A stretch of DNA of 45,681 nucleotides from Streptococcus suis 10581 (GTDB taxonomy: Bacteria; Bacillota; Bacilli; Lactobacillales; Streptococcaceae): NCBI GenBank assembly GCA_000440235.1, contig ALKQ01000060.1:1-45681 (forward strand), read 5' to 3'. A model generated the notes under the pieces. That model saw nothing but the letters and a program-made list of their open reading frames with translations, did not search any database and was not told where the DNA came from. Shown here one piece after another: positions 18,942 through 27,683 of this stretch. The translations under genes and the position numbers were made by a program. Position 1 is the first letter of the stretch; each line of letters starts with the position of its first letter.

Positions 18942-19940
18942 TTATAGATAAAGAATAGCTAGGGTAATCAAGCTCATGATGAGACCGACTGACCAGAGGA
19001 AAAAATCAACTTTCCACTCGCTCCATTTCTCAGCTTTTCCGTTCAAACCTCCAAGCTCCAAATGGTGATGAAAAGGAGTCATACGGAAGATACGACGACC
19101 TTCTCCAAAGCGTTTTTTGGTGTATTTAAAATATGAAACTTGCAACATAACAGAGGACGTTTCAATAACATAGACCAGGCCGATAAGGAGGAGAGTCCAT
19201 TCCTGACGGAGGGCAATTGAAATAGTTGCCAACATACCGCCGAGAGCCAAGCTTCCCACATCCCCCATGAAAATCTTCGCTGGTTTACGGTTATAAACAA
19301 AGAAACCGAGCAAGCCTCCAATCATGGTCACACAAACTAGAAGAATATCAAATTTTTGCTCATTGAAGGCGATAACAGAGTAAGCTAGAAGGCTGATAAC
19401 AACTGAGATAGAAGCCAATCCATCAATACCATCTGTCAAATTAACTGCATTTGAAAAACCGACCAGCCAGAACAGAACAAATGGGAAATAGAGAACTCCC
19501 AGATGTACCATGTGACCAAATACATTCAATTCTCCGCCACCTGCTCCTCTTACGTGGACAAAGTAGAAGACAATCCCTCCTAAAATTTGTAGAGCAAGCT
19601 TTTGTTTAGGATTAAGACCTTCATTTATTTTACGGAAAATTTTTAAAAAGTCATCCAAAAATCCTACTACACCATAAAGGGCAAGGATGAAGAGGATGGC
19701 AAGGACACCACCCGTCAACAGTTGAAAGGCCGTTGCAAACAACAAGCTGACAAGAATCGCAACAACGAGAAAAACTGTTCCCCCCATTGTTGGTGTGCCT
19801 GCCTTAAACTGATGTTGTTTCACATCTTCGTGCATCTGTTGCCCCTCGATGCGTTTGGCTTGATAAAATGTAATAAATCGTGGGATTAAGAGAACGGTTG
19901 CTAGAAAAGCTACCAATCCCGACATAAGTGCGAATTGCAT
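18942..19940 (-). CDS. mraY: Phospho-N-acetylmuramoyl-pentapeptide-transferase MraY
   Basis: MraY (332 aa) transfers phospho-MurNAc-pentapeptide to undecaprenyl phosphate, making lipid I at the membrane. About ten membrane helices are visible. Conserved cytoplasmic motifs are GTPTMGG, the aspartates in [24 protein letters not shown] and the histidine motif MTPFHHHLE. One base separates it from the pbp2x stop codon. Residues 4, 6 and 8 (Ala, Met, Gly) are those I regard as the ordinary S. suis forms. Confidence 0.97.
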   Translation of the reverse strand: MQFALMSGLVAFLATVLLIPRFITFYQAKRIEGQQMHEDVKQHQFKAGTPTMGGTVFLVVAILVSLLFATAFQLLTGGVLAILFILALYGVVGFLDDFLKIFRKINEGLNPKQKLALQILGGIVFYFVHVRGAGGGELNVFGHMVHLGVLYFPFVLFWLVGFSNAVNLTDGIDGLASISVVISLLAYSVIAFNEQKFDILLVCVTMIGGLLGFFVYNRKPAKIFMGDVGSLALGGMLATISIALRQEWTLLLIGLVYVIETSSVMLQVSYFKYTKKRFGEGRRIFRMTPFHHHLELGGLNGKAEKWSEWKVDFFLWSVGLIMSLITLAILYL

Positions 19941-19941
19941 G

Positions 19942-22191
19942 TTAGTCTCCTAAGGTTATTGTTATTTTCTTGGTTTTATTCAAAGCGGTACCGACCTCTA
20001 CACTTTGGTCGACTACTTTTGAACCCGTTCCTTTATAGGTCACTTCGATACCAGTCCATTCAGCAAATATATCCATATTCTCTTTGGTGATTGCGTACAG
20101 GTCTGGCATTTCTTCGAATTTATTTGTCAGGAGTAGAACCTGTTGGTTGGCGATTACCTTACTTCCTTTTTCGACTGAAACTTTTTTAATTTCAGCACCG
20201 TTTCCAAGGATAACTGGTTGAACTAATTGACGGCGAAGTTCCTCAGCCGACTCGCCTGGTGCCTTACCAATGAGGTCTGGCAATTGATACTCTGTCTCAT
20301 TAGCGACCCGTGCCAATGCTGGTGCAGGTGAATCCAGATTCAAATTGTCTTTCAACAGCATCGCTTCTTTCAATGTAGGACTGACAATGTCACGCCAAGA
20401 CAGGACATTTAATACTTCCGGTTGGCGAATGGTCACATACATGATAAATTCAGGGTCCTCAGCAGGGATCATGGCTACTACAGAGTTGATGTAGGCACCT
20501 TTAATGTACCCTTGACCATCTTCGCTGGCAATTTCCGCCGAACCTGATTTGACTGCAATATCATAGCCGTCAACCTGAATTGCAGGCCCCTGTAAGTCAT
20601 GTGAGTAGAGCGTACCATAAACAGGGTCAGTACCGACATTAATCATATAGCGAAGTGTATCGTCGGCAGCTTGTTCAGAAACTGGATTTCCCACTTCTTC
20701 TTTCGAAGAAACTCTGGCTGTATCTGTATTAGGATTATAAAGAGCTGAGATGAATTTGGGCTCTAGCATAATACCATTGTTCGCAATGGCGGTAAAACTA
20801 CGAAGCATCTGTGCTTGGTTTGCAGAAATCCCCTGACCAAACGATGACATGGCGATAGAAACAATGTTATCCTCTGGTACCATTCCTGGTACCTCGTCCC
20901 CCATACCAAAACGCGTTGGGTAGCCAAAGCGGAATTTAGCGAGGTAATTTAGCCATTTTTCATCCCCCATCTGTTGTTGCAACAAGGTCATCCCAACGTT
21001 ACTGGATAGGGAGAAGCCTTGCGCATAATTGAGAGTCACAGCTGAATAACCTGCATTGAGGGTCCAGTCATTGATTTTCGCGTCTGCAATAACGTACTCA
21101 TTATTGGTATAATATGCATTTGGATCAAAGGTTCCATTATCGATAGCTGACGCTACTGTTAGCACCTTCATTGTTGAACCAGGCTCAAAGGCCTCTTGAT
21201 ATAAGAGTGACCGCTCTAGCAGTCCTTCTTGTCCCAGACCTTCTTTGGTATCTGAATCATAGCTTGGCCTTTGGGTCGTCGCCAGTATTTCACCCGTCTT
21301 GGCTGAAACCAAAGTTGCATTCGCATATCGCCCTTTGGCGTTATCAAAGAAGGTATTCATATTGGTTTCAAGAGAACGTTGCAGATCGGCTGAAATTGTC
21401 GTATAGACATCCTGCCCGTTTACTGTCTCCGTTTCAACCTTTTCTGTCCCAGGTAGGACACGGCCTTGACTATCTTTCTCGTAGATAACCTTTCCATCTT
21501 GACCAGCCAGAATATCATTCAGATAATATTCCAACCCACTCACACCCTGTAAACTATGACTACCATCCTTGTTTTCAACCGGATTAGCTAACCCGACAAA
21601 AATTGAAGCAAAATTTCCATTCGGATACATCCGTCCTGGACTAGCGTCAAAGGCAATCCCTTCAATACCTGCCGCCTTCATCTCTTCTTGGATTGACGAC
21701 ATTGTACTATAGGAGATATTCTTACCTAAGGTCCCAAAGTATACCTGCTTCAGTTTCGGTTGATTCAGCTGCTCCATAACATAATCTGTCTCCATTCCGA
21801 GATGCTTTTTAAAGATTTCTGCTACTTTGCTGAACTGAGAAGACTGCACATACAAAACTTTTTTCAGTTCTGACACATATTCTGTGTCAATGATTGCATA
21901 GACTGTATAGGTCGTTGAATCTTCTGCAATAGGAATTCCTGTACGGTCGTATATCGTCCCCCGTTTAGCTTGAACGGTAACTTCACGCTGGTGTACCGCA
22001 TCAGCTCTCTCTGACAAGTCCACCCCAAATTTACTATCAGTGCCGATAATATAGGCAAAGTTGATTAAAAAGAGAAAAAAGACGAAAACCGTCAAAAGAA
22101 GTAGGCTCTGTCCTACTCTTCGACGATTTTTGGACGGAATATATCGTTTTTTCAAGACATACCGCAAGAGTTTATTATTTCTTCTGGGCAT
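19942..22191 (-). CDS. pbpX: Penicillin-binding protein 2X, class B transpeptidase
   Basis: PBP2x (749 aa) cross-links septal peptidoglycan during division. A basic cytoplasmic N-terminus precedes one membrane helix (about 30-50). The class B dimerisation region contains [15 protein letters not shown]. Catalytic motifs are S339-T-M-K, S396-S-N and K548-S-G. Two C-terminal PASTA domains follow (about 635-690 and 692-748). Position 551, directly after KSG, is Ser, whereas most class B enzymes have Thr there. Other positions discussed for S. suis resistance keep what I take to be the common residues (M437, S445, T467, Y525). The start overlaps the ftsL stop (TAATG), giving tight coupling. Confidence 0.97.
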   Translation of the reverse strand: MPRRNNKLLRYVLKKRYIPSKNRRRVGQSLLLLTVFVFFLFLINFAYIIGTDSKFGVDLSERADAVHQREVTVQAKRGTIYDRTGIPIAEDSTTYTVYAIIDTEYVSELKKVLYVQSSQFSKVAEIFKKHLGMETDYVMEQLNQPKLKQVYFGTLGKNISYSTMSSIQEEMKAAGIEGIAFDASPGRMYPNGNFASIFVGLANPVENKDGSHSLQGVSGLEYYLNDILAGQDGKVIYEKDSQGRVLPGTEKVETETVNGQDVYTTISADLQRSLETNMNTFFDNAKGRYANATLVSAKTGEILATTQRPSYDSDTKEGLGQEGLLERSLLYQEAFEPGSTMKVLTVASAIDNGTFDPNAYYTNNEYVIADAKINDWTLNAGYSAVTLNYAQGFSLSSNVGMTLLQQQMGDEKWLNYLAKFRFGYPTRFGMGDEVPGMVPEDNIVSIAMSSFGQGISANQAQMLRSFTAIANNGIMLEPKFISALYNPNTDTARVSSKEEVGNPVSEQAADDTLRYMINVGTDPVYGTLYSHDLQGPAIQVDGYDIAVKSGSAEIASEDGQGYIKGAYINSVVAMIPAEDPEFIMYVTIRQPEVLNVLSWRDIVSPTLKEAMLLKDNLNLDSPAPALARVANETEYQLPDLIGKAPGESAEELRRQLVQPVILGNGAEIKKVSVEKGSKVIANQQVLLLTNKFEEMPDLYAITKENMDIFAEWTGIEVTYKGTGSKVVDQSVEVGTALNKTKKITITLGD

Positions 22192-22514
22192 TATTCGGCT
22201 ACTCCAATATTGTCATTATTAAAAGTTAATCCAGCTTTTTCAGCAATTTCCATCAAGCGAGCTGAACGTGTCAATTCATTGACAGCTTGCTTTGCATCGT
22301 TAATTTCAATCTGTTTTTGACTAATATCTTGATTGACTTTGGCCATGCCAGATTGAAGTTGCAAAAGCCGCGTTTGCATAAAGATAATTCCTATCGCAAG
22401 GGCTAATCCAGATAATACGATGCTTGAATAGAAGGCTTTTTCTACACGTGTGAAGGTTCTAATTTTATCACCGATAACCCGCATAGTGGCTTCTCTACGT
22501 TTTTCTTGCAACAT
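22191..22514 (-). CDS. ftsL: Cell division protein FtsL
   Basis: A 107-aa bitopic protein of the divisome with a basic cytoplasmic N-terminus, one membrane helix (VLSGLALAIGIIFMQTRLL, about 34-52) and an extracytoplasmic coiled coil (QSGMAKVNQDISQKQIEIN onward). It stabilises the FtsQ/DivIC complex and activates the septal synthase. Sequence conservation of FtsL is low; the call rests on topology and the invariant place between rsmH and pbp2x. A GGAGAGAG site overlapping the rsmH end precedes the ATG. Confidence 0.92.
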   Translation of the reverse strand: MLQEKRREATMRVIGDKIRTFTRVEKAFYSSIVLSGLALAIGIIFMQTRLLQLQSGMAKVNQDISQKQIEINDAKQAVNELTRSARLMEIAEKAGLTFNNDNIGVAE

Positions 22515-22524
22515 AGACTCTCTC

Positions 22525-23475
22525 CTATTTATGTACTTTCTTAGCTACACGCAGTTTGGCTGAATGCGCGCGATTATTTGCCTCTAATTCTTCTTGACTA
22601 GGTAAGATAGGCTTACGATTGACCAATTCAAGTGGCGCCTTCAAGTCGTCTGGAATAAATGGCAAACCTTTTGGAACATCAATCGTACTTGCTTCTTTGA
22701 AGAGTTGTTTGGTCAAACGATCTTCTAAAGAATGGAAAGTAATCACAGAAATCCGGCCATCCAAAGCCAATAAGTCAATGGCCTGCTGGATAGATTCGTC
22801 TGCTGCTCCCAACTCATCGTTGACCTCAATCCGAATAGCTTGGAAAATCTGCTTAGCAGGATGCCCCTTCTTCTTAAGTTCCTTGGCTGGCTTGGCAGAT
22901 TTGATCAGCTCTGCCAACTCAGTCGTTGTTTCAATCGGCTTGACCGCACGCGCCTGTTCAATCTTACGAGCAATCTGCTTGGAAAATTTATCCTCACCGT
23001 ATTTAAAGAAAATCCGTACCAAGTCGTGATAGTCATAGTTATTGACCACATCATAAGCCGTCAAATGTCCCTCACGATTCATCCGCATATCAAGCGGAGC
23101 ATCTTGTTTGTAAGAAAAGCCACGCTCCCGCTCATCCAACTGTGGACTAGATACTCCTAAATCATAACAAATCCCATCAATCTCTGTTACACCCAACTCT
23201 GCCAAGCGAACCTTGAGATTGCGGAAATTATCCTTGATAAAGGTCACTTGTCCCTTTTCAATGTAGGATGCCAGACGAATATGGGCATGATCAATAGCAG
23301 TCTGATCCTGATCAAAGGCATAGAGATGCCCCCCATCCGTCAACTGACTGAGTAGGTACTCACTATGCCCTGCTCCACCCAGCGTTGCATCTACATAAAT
23401 TCCATTTGGTTTGATGTCTAACATATCTACTGTCTCATGCAAGAGAACAGTTGTGTGATTAAATTCCTTGCTCAT
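22525..23475 (-). CDS. rsmH: 16S rRNA m4C1402 methyltransferase RsmH (MraW)
   Basis: RsmH (316 aa) methylates N4 of C1402 in 16S rRNA using S-adenosylmethionine. The SAM motif is [16 protein letters not shown] near residue 27. Other family motifs are [34 protein letters not shown] and the C-terminal [12 protein letters not shown]. The ATG at 23473-23475 is chosen over a TTG seven codons upstream because the conserved protein starts [12 protein letters not shown]. Its own ribosome site (AGAAAAG) is weak. It opens the division cluster with ftsL, pbp2x and mraY. Confidence 0.97.
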   Translation of the reverse strand: MSKEFNHTTVLLHETVDMLDIKPNGIYVDATLGGAGHSEYLLSQLTDGGHLYAFDQDQTAIDHAHIRLASYIEKGQVTFIKDNFRNLKVRLAELGVTEIDGICYDLGVSSPQLDERERGFSYKQDAPLDMRMNREGHLTAYDVVNNYDYHDLVRIFFKYGEDKFSKQIARKIEQARAVKPIETTTELAELIKSAKPAKELKKKGHPAKQIFQAIRIEVNDELGAADESIQQAIDLLALDGRISVITFHSLEDRLTKQLFKEASTIDVPKGLPFIPDDLKAPLELVNRKPILPSQEELEANNRAHSAKLRVAKKVHK

Positions 23476-23536
23476 ATCTTTTCTATTGTACCACAAAACA
23501 ATACAAAAAGTTGTTGCAAACTTTTTACAAAAAATA

Positions 23537-23665
23537 TGTCAAATATAGTTGACAACATCTTTGGATAGGTCTATAATAACATCATAGATAAATGTCAAGT
23601 ATAGTTGACATCAACAGGGAGGTCTCCCACATTTTTTTACAGTTATATGTCAGATATAATTGACA
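23537..23665. promoter_or_regulatory. Three operator-like 18-bp dyads upstream of the Xre gene
   Basis: TGTCAAATATAGTTGACA (23537-23554), TGTCAAGTATAGTTGACA (23593-23610) and TGTCAGATATAATTGACA (23648-23665) are spaced 55-56 bases apart, start to start. Each is a near-perfect dyad (TGTCA ... TGACA). The first overlaps the -35 box of a consensus promoter and the second lies just after the expected transcription start, as for repressor sites. The likely binder is the Xre protein encoded downstream, but that is inferred. Confidence 0.7.
23549..23577 (+). promoter_or_regulatory. Consensus promoter of the Xre operon
   Basis: TTGACA and TATAAT, both perfect, with a 17-base spacer. It faces the Xre gene 430 bases away, the distance being enlarged by the interspersed repeat at 23673-23960. 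The -35 box is part of the first operator dyad. Confidence 0.8.
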
Positions 23666-23672
23666 ACATTTT

Positions 23673-23960
23673 AAAGAGGCTGGGCTCAAGCCCAGCACCG
23701 CTTCTCAAAGTTAGTGTCAACATCTCAGCGCAGTGGTTGATTGGCAGATTTGTTCGTGTTTTACACTCCAAATCTGACCATTACGACTGTTGCGAACAAA
23801 GTTCGCTCTATTTCCAACCTCAAAAGGTTCACTGAACCTTTTGAGCTGTGTGGGGGTGGGAGTGAAACAGTCTGGGGATAGACTGTTTCAGCTCAACAAC
23901 TTAAAACGAAAAATTGTTGACGAACTCTTCTATGAATGGTCGAGTTCTTTCCCACTCCCT
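23673..23960 (+). repeat. Interspersed structured repeat, copy A (S. suis type)
   Basis: A 288-bp non-coding element starting AAAGAGGCTGGG and ending CCCACTCCCT. It is closely related, in inverted orientation, to copy B at 34475-34757. It contains several strong hairpins, among them GGCTGGGCT/AGCCCAGC, GCGAAC/GTTCGC, CTCAAAAGGTTC/GAACCTTTTGAG and GAAACAGTCT/AGACTGTTTC. The hexamer CATTTT flanks both sides and may be a target duplication. It separates the third and fourth operator dyads. Confidence 0.8.
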
Positions 23961-23976
23961 CATTTTTAGACAATTG

Positions 23977-23994
23977 TGTCAGATATAATTGACA
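23977..23994. promoter_or_regulatory. Fourth operator-like dyad, next to the Xre start
   Basis: TGTCAGATATAATTGACA, identical to the copy at 23648-23665, ending 15 bases before the Xre start codon and beside its GAAAGGAGG ribosome site. It holds a TATAAT of its own but no good -35 box. A protein bound here could block elongation or a second promoter. Confidence 0.65.
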
Positions 23995-24009
23995 TAGAAA
24001 GGAGGGCAC

Positions 24010-24198
24010 ATGAACCGTGTCAAAGATTATCGCCTACTGCTAGGTATTTCTCAGCTGGATCTGGCCAAGGCCATCGACGTATCCAGGCAGACCATCAACA
24101 TGATTGAAAACAACAAGTACAATCCCTCGCTAGACCTCTGTATCAACCTAGCCAAAGCTTTACAGACCGATCTTAATAGTCTCTTTTGGAATGAATAG
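24010..24198 (+). CDS. Xre-family HTH transcriptional regulator (YozG-like)
   Basis: A 62-aa protein that is almost only a helix-turn-helix domain. DYRLLLGISQLDLAKAIDV is the first half and SRQTINMIENNKYNPSLDLC the recognition half, followed by INLAKALQTDLNSLFW. This is the short Xre type common before small membrane-protein genes in Firmicutes. A strong AAAGGAGG site precedes the ATG. Four dyads lie upstream, so autoregulation is likely but not proven. It heads an operon of four membrane-protein genes. Confidence 0.9.
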   Translation: MNRVKDYRLLLGISQLDLAKAIDVSRQTINMIENNKYNPSLDLCINLAKALQTDLNSLFWNE

Positions 24199-24213
24199 AA
24201 AGGAAAAATTACC

Positions 24214-24414
24214 ATGAAAAAGAATACACGTCAAGCCCTTATCTCTACTCTCATTTTTATCCCGCTCTTTGTACTCTTTCAGCTTTGGGGCAATAGCGGA
24301 GTAGACATCTTGCATATCATCAGCCAAGCCAAATTCTGGATACAACTGCTAATTACCGGGGCAATCTACTTCTTAGGACTAGCCTACCTACCACTCATTT
24401 TTCGTCGTAAGTAA
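24214..24414 (+). CDS. Small membrane protein of the Xre operon
   Basis: A 66-aa protein with two hydrophobic segments (about 8-24 and 40-62), a basic N-terminus (MKKNTRQ) and a basic end (FRRK). An AAAGGA site lies before the ATG, 15 bases after the regulator's stop. I do not recognise a family. Its position between an Xre gene and a DUF3278 gene is the only functional hint. Confidence 0.75.
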   Translation: MKKNTRQALISTLIFIPLFVLFQLWGNSGVDILHIISQAKFWIQLLITGAIYFLGLAYLPLIFRRK

Positions 24415-24427
24415 ATAGGAGTATTGT

Positions 24428-25510
24428 ATGAAAAAAGAAACCTTTCAAGATAAATTAATCAAACGATTTTACGGTATCGCAGGGCCCTTGGATGAATTTC
24501 GCCAAAAAGAAGCCTTCCGACTAGGCAATACCTGCTTTATCCTGCTCTTTTGGGGCACCATGGCTCTTACCCTACTGGCACTCGCTCTATCCAAACGCTA
24601 CCCAGAAGTCGTTGCCTATGGCTACCCCGTTGCTCTGCTCCTATCCTACCTAGCAACCAGTAGCTACATGATTTTCAAACTCCGTCACAGTCAACTGGAC
24701 AGTTTAGATGTAGAGGAACTGACTACCAAGGAACAGAAACAACTCAAGGGAGCAAGTTTCAAATTCGCCCTCTATTTCACAACCGTTATGTACATTTGGG
24801 TGGTTGTTTTCGGTGCCTGGATGGAGGGACTCAATCCTTTCGACCACCTATTTGACCTCCGAAAATTTCTAGCAGCCTGTCTAGGTGGTATTTTCACAGG
24901 CATTGCTCTTGAAATCATGTTACGCAAGCGCATGAAAAAAGCGGAACAACTAAGTGTCAGCTCTGCTATTGCCAAAGAAGAACCTAAGTGGATCCAGAAT
25001 ATGATTAAACGTTTTTATGGTATCCGCGGGCCTTTAGACGAATACCGACGGGCCGAGGCTGATGTTATCGGCGGACAGGCCTTTATCTACTACTTATATT
25101 TCCTAGCTCTCGGAAATGCCATCGCCTACTTCCTAGCCTACCGCTATCCTGTCGAGGTGGCTGCCTACTATCCAATGATTATTGCCTTCTTCAGTATTAT
25201 CCTAATTGGTATCGTTAATATGCGCACCCTCCATGCTGACCTGGCTCAATATGACGTGGACGAACTAAGCCCTGAGGAAAGACAAGGTCGGCCCCTTAAC
25301 CCAATTCTTTGGGGACTGGGAGTTGCACTGCTTTCGACAATTTTTGCTGGAGTAGCAGACCTCTTTAGCCTCAATCTTCCCCTAACGGCCTCAATCTTGC
25401 ATACAAAATCCCTCCTCTTCGGTGGCATGATGGGCCTCTTTGCCAGTCTAGCCCTGTCTGCCATTGCCTATCTGCAAAAATTGGAAGCAGATTCTGTCAA
25501 GAAAAAATAA
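24428..25510 (+). CDS. DUF3278 membrane protein with two tandem copies of the domain
   Basis: A 360-aa membrane protein built from two homologous halves. The first opens with KLIKRFYGIAGPLDEFRQKEA (shown shortened to its core RFYGIAGPLDEFR) near residue 10, and the second repeats RFYGIRGPLDEYR near residue 196. Each half has about four membrane helices and a cytoplasmic linker ending in a L-D-x-x-D-V-x-E-L motif (SLDVEEL and QYDVDEL). Usual DUF3278 proteins are single-domain and about half as long, so this looks like an internal duplication or fusion. Function is unknown; such genes typically pair with small Xre regulators in streptococci and lactobacilli. Confidence 0.85.
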   Translation: MKKETFQDKLIKRFYGIAGPLDEFRQKEAFRLGNTCFILLFWGTMALTLLALALSKRYPEVVAYGYPVALLLSYLATSSYMIFKLRHSQLDSLDVEELTTKEQKQLKGASFKFALYFTTVMYIWVVVFGAWMEGLNPFDHLFDLRKFLAACLGGIFTGIALEIMLRKRMKKAEQLSVSSAIAKEEPKWIQNMIKRFYGIRGPLDEYRRAEADVIGGQAFIYYLYFLALGNAIAYFLAYRYPVEVAAYYPMIIAFFSIILIGIVNMRTLHADLAQYDVDELSPEERQGRPLNPILWGLGVALLSTIFAGVADLFSLNLPLTASILHTKSLLFGGMMGLFASLALSAIAYLQKLEADSVKKK

Positions 25511-25522
25511 GGAGCTGACCCC

Positions 25523-25867
25523 ATGAATAAACCCTTCTCCCCAAAACAAACCTGTCGATTTTTTGTTCTATTTTATGCTTTATTTTCTGCCTTCTTCATC
25601 TACTCTTACATGGTCAATGAGCCGATTAGCGGTTCCTTCTTGTTCACCCTACCCATCATTCAGATTATAAGGTCCTATAAATCAGAAGTAGAAAAACGCT
25701 ACTTTATCATTCAAGCTATCTTTGCCTTGTTTGCCATGACCTTGACCTATTCCGTGGGCATTTGGCTAGGACATGTCAAACCACTTATCCTCATCCTTCC
25801 TGCTGGATTTGCTCTGGCTATTCTTTATCGATTGTATTTCAAAAAGGAGAAAACAGATGAACGTTAA
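25523..25867 (+). CDS. Membrane protein of the Xre operon, first of a related pair
   Basis: A 114-aa protein with about four membrane helices, a Lys-rich cytoplasmic loop (RSYKSEVEKRY) and a charged tail (YFKKEKTDER). An AAGGAG site precedes the ATG, 12 bases after the DUF3278 gene. The stop codon overlaps the next gene's start region by 11 bases. Length, topology and the FIYSYMVNEP-like loop resemble the following gene, so the two are probably distant paralogues. Confidence 0.7.
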   Translation: MNKPFSPKQTCRFFVLFYALFSAFFIYSYMVNEPISGSFLFTLPIIQIIRSYKSEVEKRYFIIQAIFALFAMTLTYSVGIWLGHVKPLILILPAGFALAILYRLYFKKEKTDER

Positions 25868-26204
25868 CAAACCGAAACTTATACTCACTTTGATTGTCCT
25901 CTCCTATACAGCAATTTGTAGCCTGTATATACATAGCTACCTGACTGGGGACAATCCACCAATCTTTATCTTACTGTTCACTATGCTTCCAATCTTGAAT
26001 AGTGACTGGCAGACTAGCAGCCCAGAAGCAAATGCTTTCCAAAAAGCTATCTATCTTTATCATAAACCACTGCTCTGGTTTCTCTTTGCAGGTTTTGCCC
26101 TAACTTTCTCCATTGTATTTTTCGCTGGGAAAATTCAGCCACTTCATGCTGGATTTTGGGGAATGTTAGCCATCCTACTCTTCTTTAGACAATTGAAAAA
26201 GTAA
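25857..26204 (+). CDS. Membrane protein of the Xre operon, second of a related pair
   Basis: A 115-aa protein with about four membrane helices. The frame is open 84 bases further upstream, but that part overlaps the previous gene and lacks a ribosome site; the ATG at 25857 has AAAAAGGAG nine bases before it. The loop LYIHSYLTGDNPP mirrors the neighbour's FIYSYMVNEPISG. No terminator is visible after it, so read-through into the next gene is possible. Function is unknown. Confidence 0.7.
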   Translation: MNVNKPKLILTLIVLSYTAICSLYIHSYLTGDNPPIFILLFTMLPILNSDWQTSSPEANAFQKAIYLYHKPLLWFLFAGFALTFSIVFFAGKIQPLHAGFWGMLAILLFFRQLKK

Positions 26205-26218
26205 TCTGTATCCAACAT

Positions 26219-26247
26219 TTTACAAAGTAGGATTTTTTCTATAAAAT
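26219..26247 (+). promoter_or_regulatory. Promoter of the NusG-II protein gene
   Basis: TTTACA and TAAAAT with a 17-base spacer. The expected transcription start would be at about 26253-26256, immediately before the ATG at 26257, implying a nearly leaderless message. Confidence 0.6.
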
Positions 26248-26256
26248 AGATTGTAT

Positions 26257-26685
26257 ATGACATTCAAATCCATTCTCAAACAACTCAAACTATTTGATTA
26301 TATCTTAATCGGATTCACCCTTGTTTTATCCTTTCTTCCAGCAATTTTTACCTATGCACATCTGACAACAGATACAAATGAGGCAAAAACAATTGCCTAT
26401 GTCCGCATCAATGGTGAGGTGGTCGACCAATTTGAATTATCAAAGGACACACCACATCAAGAAAAAACCTACTACCCCAATGATGGGCAATACAACATCA
26501 TTGAAGTTGATGGCGAACGCATTCGAGTCAAGGAAGACAATAGCCCCGACCAAATTGCCGTTATGACCAGTTGGATTAGCCAGCCGGGTCAGCTCTCCGT
26601 CTGTCTGCCCCATAATCTCTTGATTGAAATCAAATCCGTCGGTGGAGAGGTTACTGACGAAGAAGAACTTATTTTGCCACTATAA
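26257..26685 (+). CDS. eetA: NusG domain II protein, EetA-like
   Basis: A 142-aa protein with one N-terminal membrane anchor (about 13-33) and an extracytoplasmic NusG-II type domain. YVRINGEVVDQFELS, QYNIIEVDGERIRVKEDNS and LSVCLPHNLLIEIKS are the family's strands. In Listeria the EetA protein of the extracellular electron transfer locus has this domain, and here the gene lies next to the other components, so the EetA name follows both domain and context. An in-frame TTG at 26251 is the only upstream alternative. No Shine-Dalgarno site is visible. It is convergent with the prenyltransferase gene, across a shared terminator. Confidence 0.8.
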   Translation: MTFKSILKQLKLFDYILIGFTLVLSFLPAIFTYAHLTTDTNEAKTIAYVRINGEVVDQFELSKDTPHQEKTYYPNDGQYNIIEVDGERIRVKEDNSPDQIAVMTSWISQPGQLSVCLPHNLLIEIKSVGGEVTDEEELILPL

Positions 26686-26690
26686 GAAAG

Positions 26691-26725
26691 AAGACACAGC
26701 CTGATGAACGACTGTGTCTTTCCTT
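26691..26725. terminator. Bidirectional terminator between convergent genes
   Basis: Stem AAGACACAG with CTGTGTCTT around a 12-base loop. T-rich sequence follows on the plus strand (TTCCTTTTT) and a T/C-rich run follows on the minus strand. The same stem sequence occurs again at 28752-28786. Confidence 0.75.
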
Positions 26726-26726
26726 T

Positions 26727-27683
26727 TTAGAAAATAAGGGCTAAAGCAAGTATCACCACATATAGCAGCGCAAAAAGTACAAAACTCTTTACTGCCTCGA
26801 TAAAGGTTTCCCGTTTGACTTGCTTTTTCAAAAATGTTTCTAGACTCTTATAAGCAGGCCAAACTCCGATTAAACCGGCCAGTGCCCAAATTGGTAAGAA
26901 TCCTATCAGACAGTAGATTATCCACAACAACCATGGTAAACTTGCCAAGACAAAATACAATTTAAGAGCATTTTTCTTGCCAATATAGTAAACCAACGTA
27001 TAACGATGGTTGCGAATATCTTCTTCTAAATCACAGGTATTGTTGGCCAACATGATATTGGCAATCAAGGTTACCAAAGGAATGGACATGAAAATAATTT
27101 CTATTATTTTAGTCCAAGAGAATTGCAAGGTCATCCACTGGCCGCTCACTTGGCTGGTCAGTAGCAAATCTGGTTGCTGAATAAAAACAGCGAGAAAGAA
27201 GATGCCAAATCCCATGGTTACTCCAGAGAAAACTTCACCCAGTGGCATTCTCGAAAGCGGAATAGGTCCAAAGGTATAGAAGATACCAATGAGGAAACAG
27301 AGAGCTCCCATCGGTAGGAGAAGCCAACTGGTCCGCCAAACAAGCACTACTGAAATAATCACTGAAAAAATGAGTAAGGCAAAGACGATTCCAATCATCT
27401 GCCGAAAATCAAGAGAGAATTTTCCAATCACATTGCTTTCCTGACGATAGGTCTCATCCTTGGCCTTGTGGTAATCCATGCTATTGTTGATGGCAGTTGT
27501 ACACATGTCAAAGCTGAGTACGGCGAGAACGAACAAAAGTGTATTGAGCCAATTGAAAGCTTGATAGCGATACAGGCTCCATAAAATCCCCAGGGTCATC
27601 GGAAAAACACTAGCTACCTTGGTCTTCAGTTCAACAAATTCTAGAAATACCGGCAGACTGAGCCCTTTAGTTGATTTATTCAT
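26727..27683 (-). CDS. dmkA: UbiA-family prenyltransferase, DmkA/MenA-like
   Basis: A 318-aa membrane prenyltransferase with about eight helices. The first Asp-rich motif is NNSMDYHKAKDE near residue 60 and the second is CDLEEDIRNHRYT near residue 185, matching DHNA polyprenyltransferases. It would attach a polyprenyl chain to 1,4-dihydroxy-2-naphthoate, giving demethylmenaquinone. No DHNA-synthesis gene is in the window, so the ring may come from outside. The ATG at 27681-27683 overlaps the ApbE gene by 8 bases (ATGAATAA) and was preferred to an ATG seven codons upstream, which lacks a ribosome site. In Listeria DmkA has this role in the EET locus. Confidence 0.85.
   Translation of the reverse strand: MNKSTKGLSLPVFLEFVELKTKVASVFPMTLGILWSLYRYQAFNWLNTLLFVLAVLSFDMCTTAINNSMDYHKAKDETYRQESNVIGKFSLDFRQMIGIVFALLIFSVIISVVLVWRTSWLLLPMGALCFLIGIFYTFGPIPLSRMPLGEVFSGVTMGFGIFFLAVFIQQPDLLLTSQVSGQWMTLQFSWTKIIEIIFMSIPLVTLIANIMLANNTCDLEEDIRNHRYTLVYYIGKKNALKLYFVLASLPWLLWIIYCLIGFLPIWALAGLIGVWPAYKSLETFLKKQVKRETFIEAVKSFVLFALLYVVILALALIF

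Noticed and set aside
23605..23835. 76-aa open frame on the plus strand across repeat copy A
   Set aside because: It lies in the hairpin-rich repeat, and the corresponding frame is not kept in copy B.
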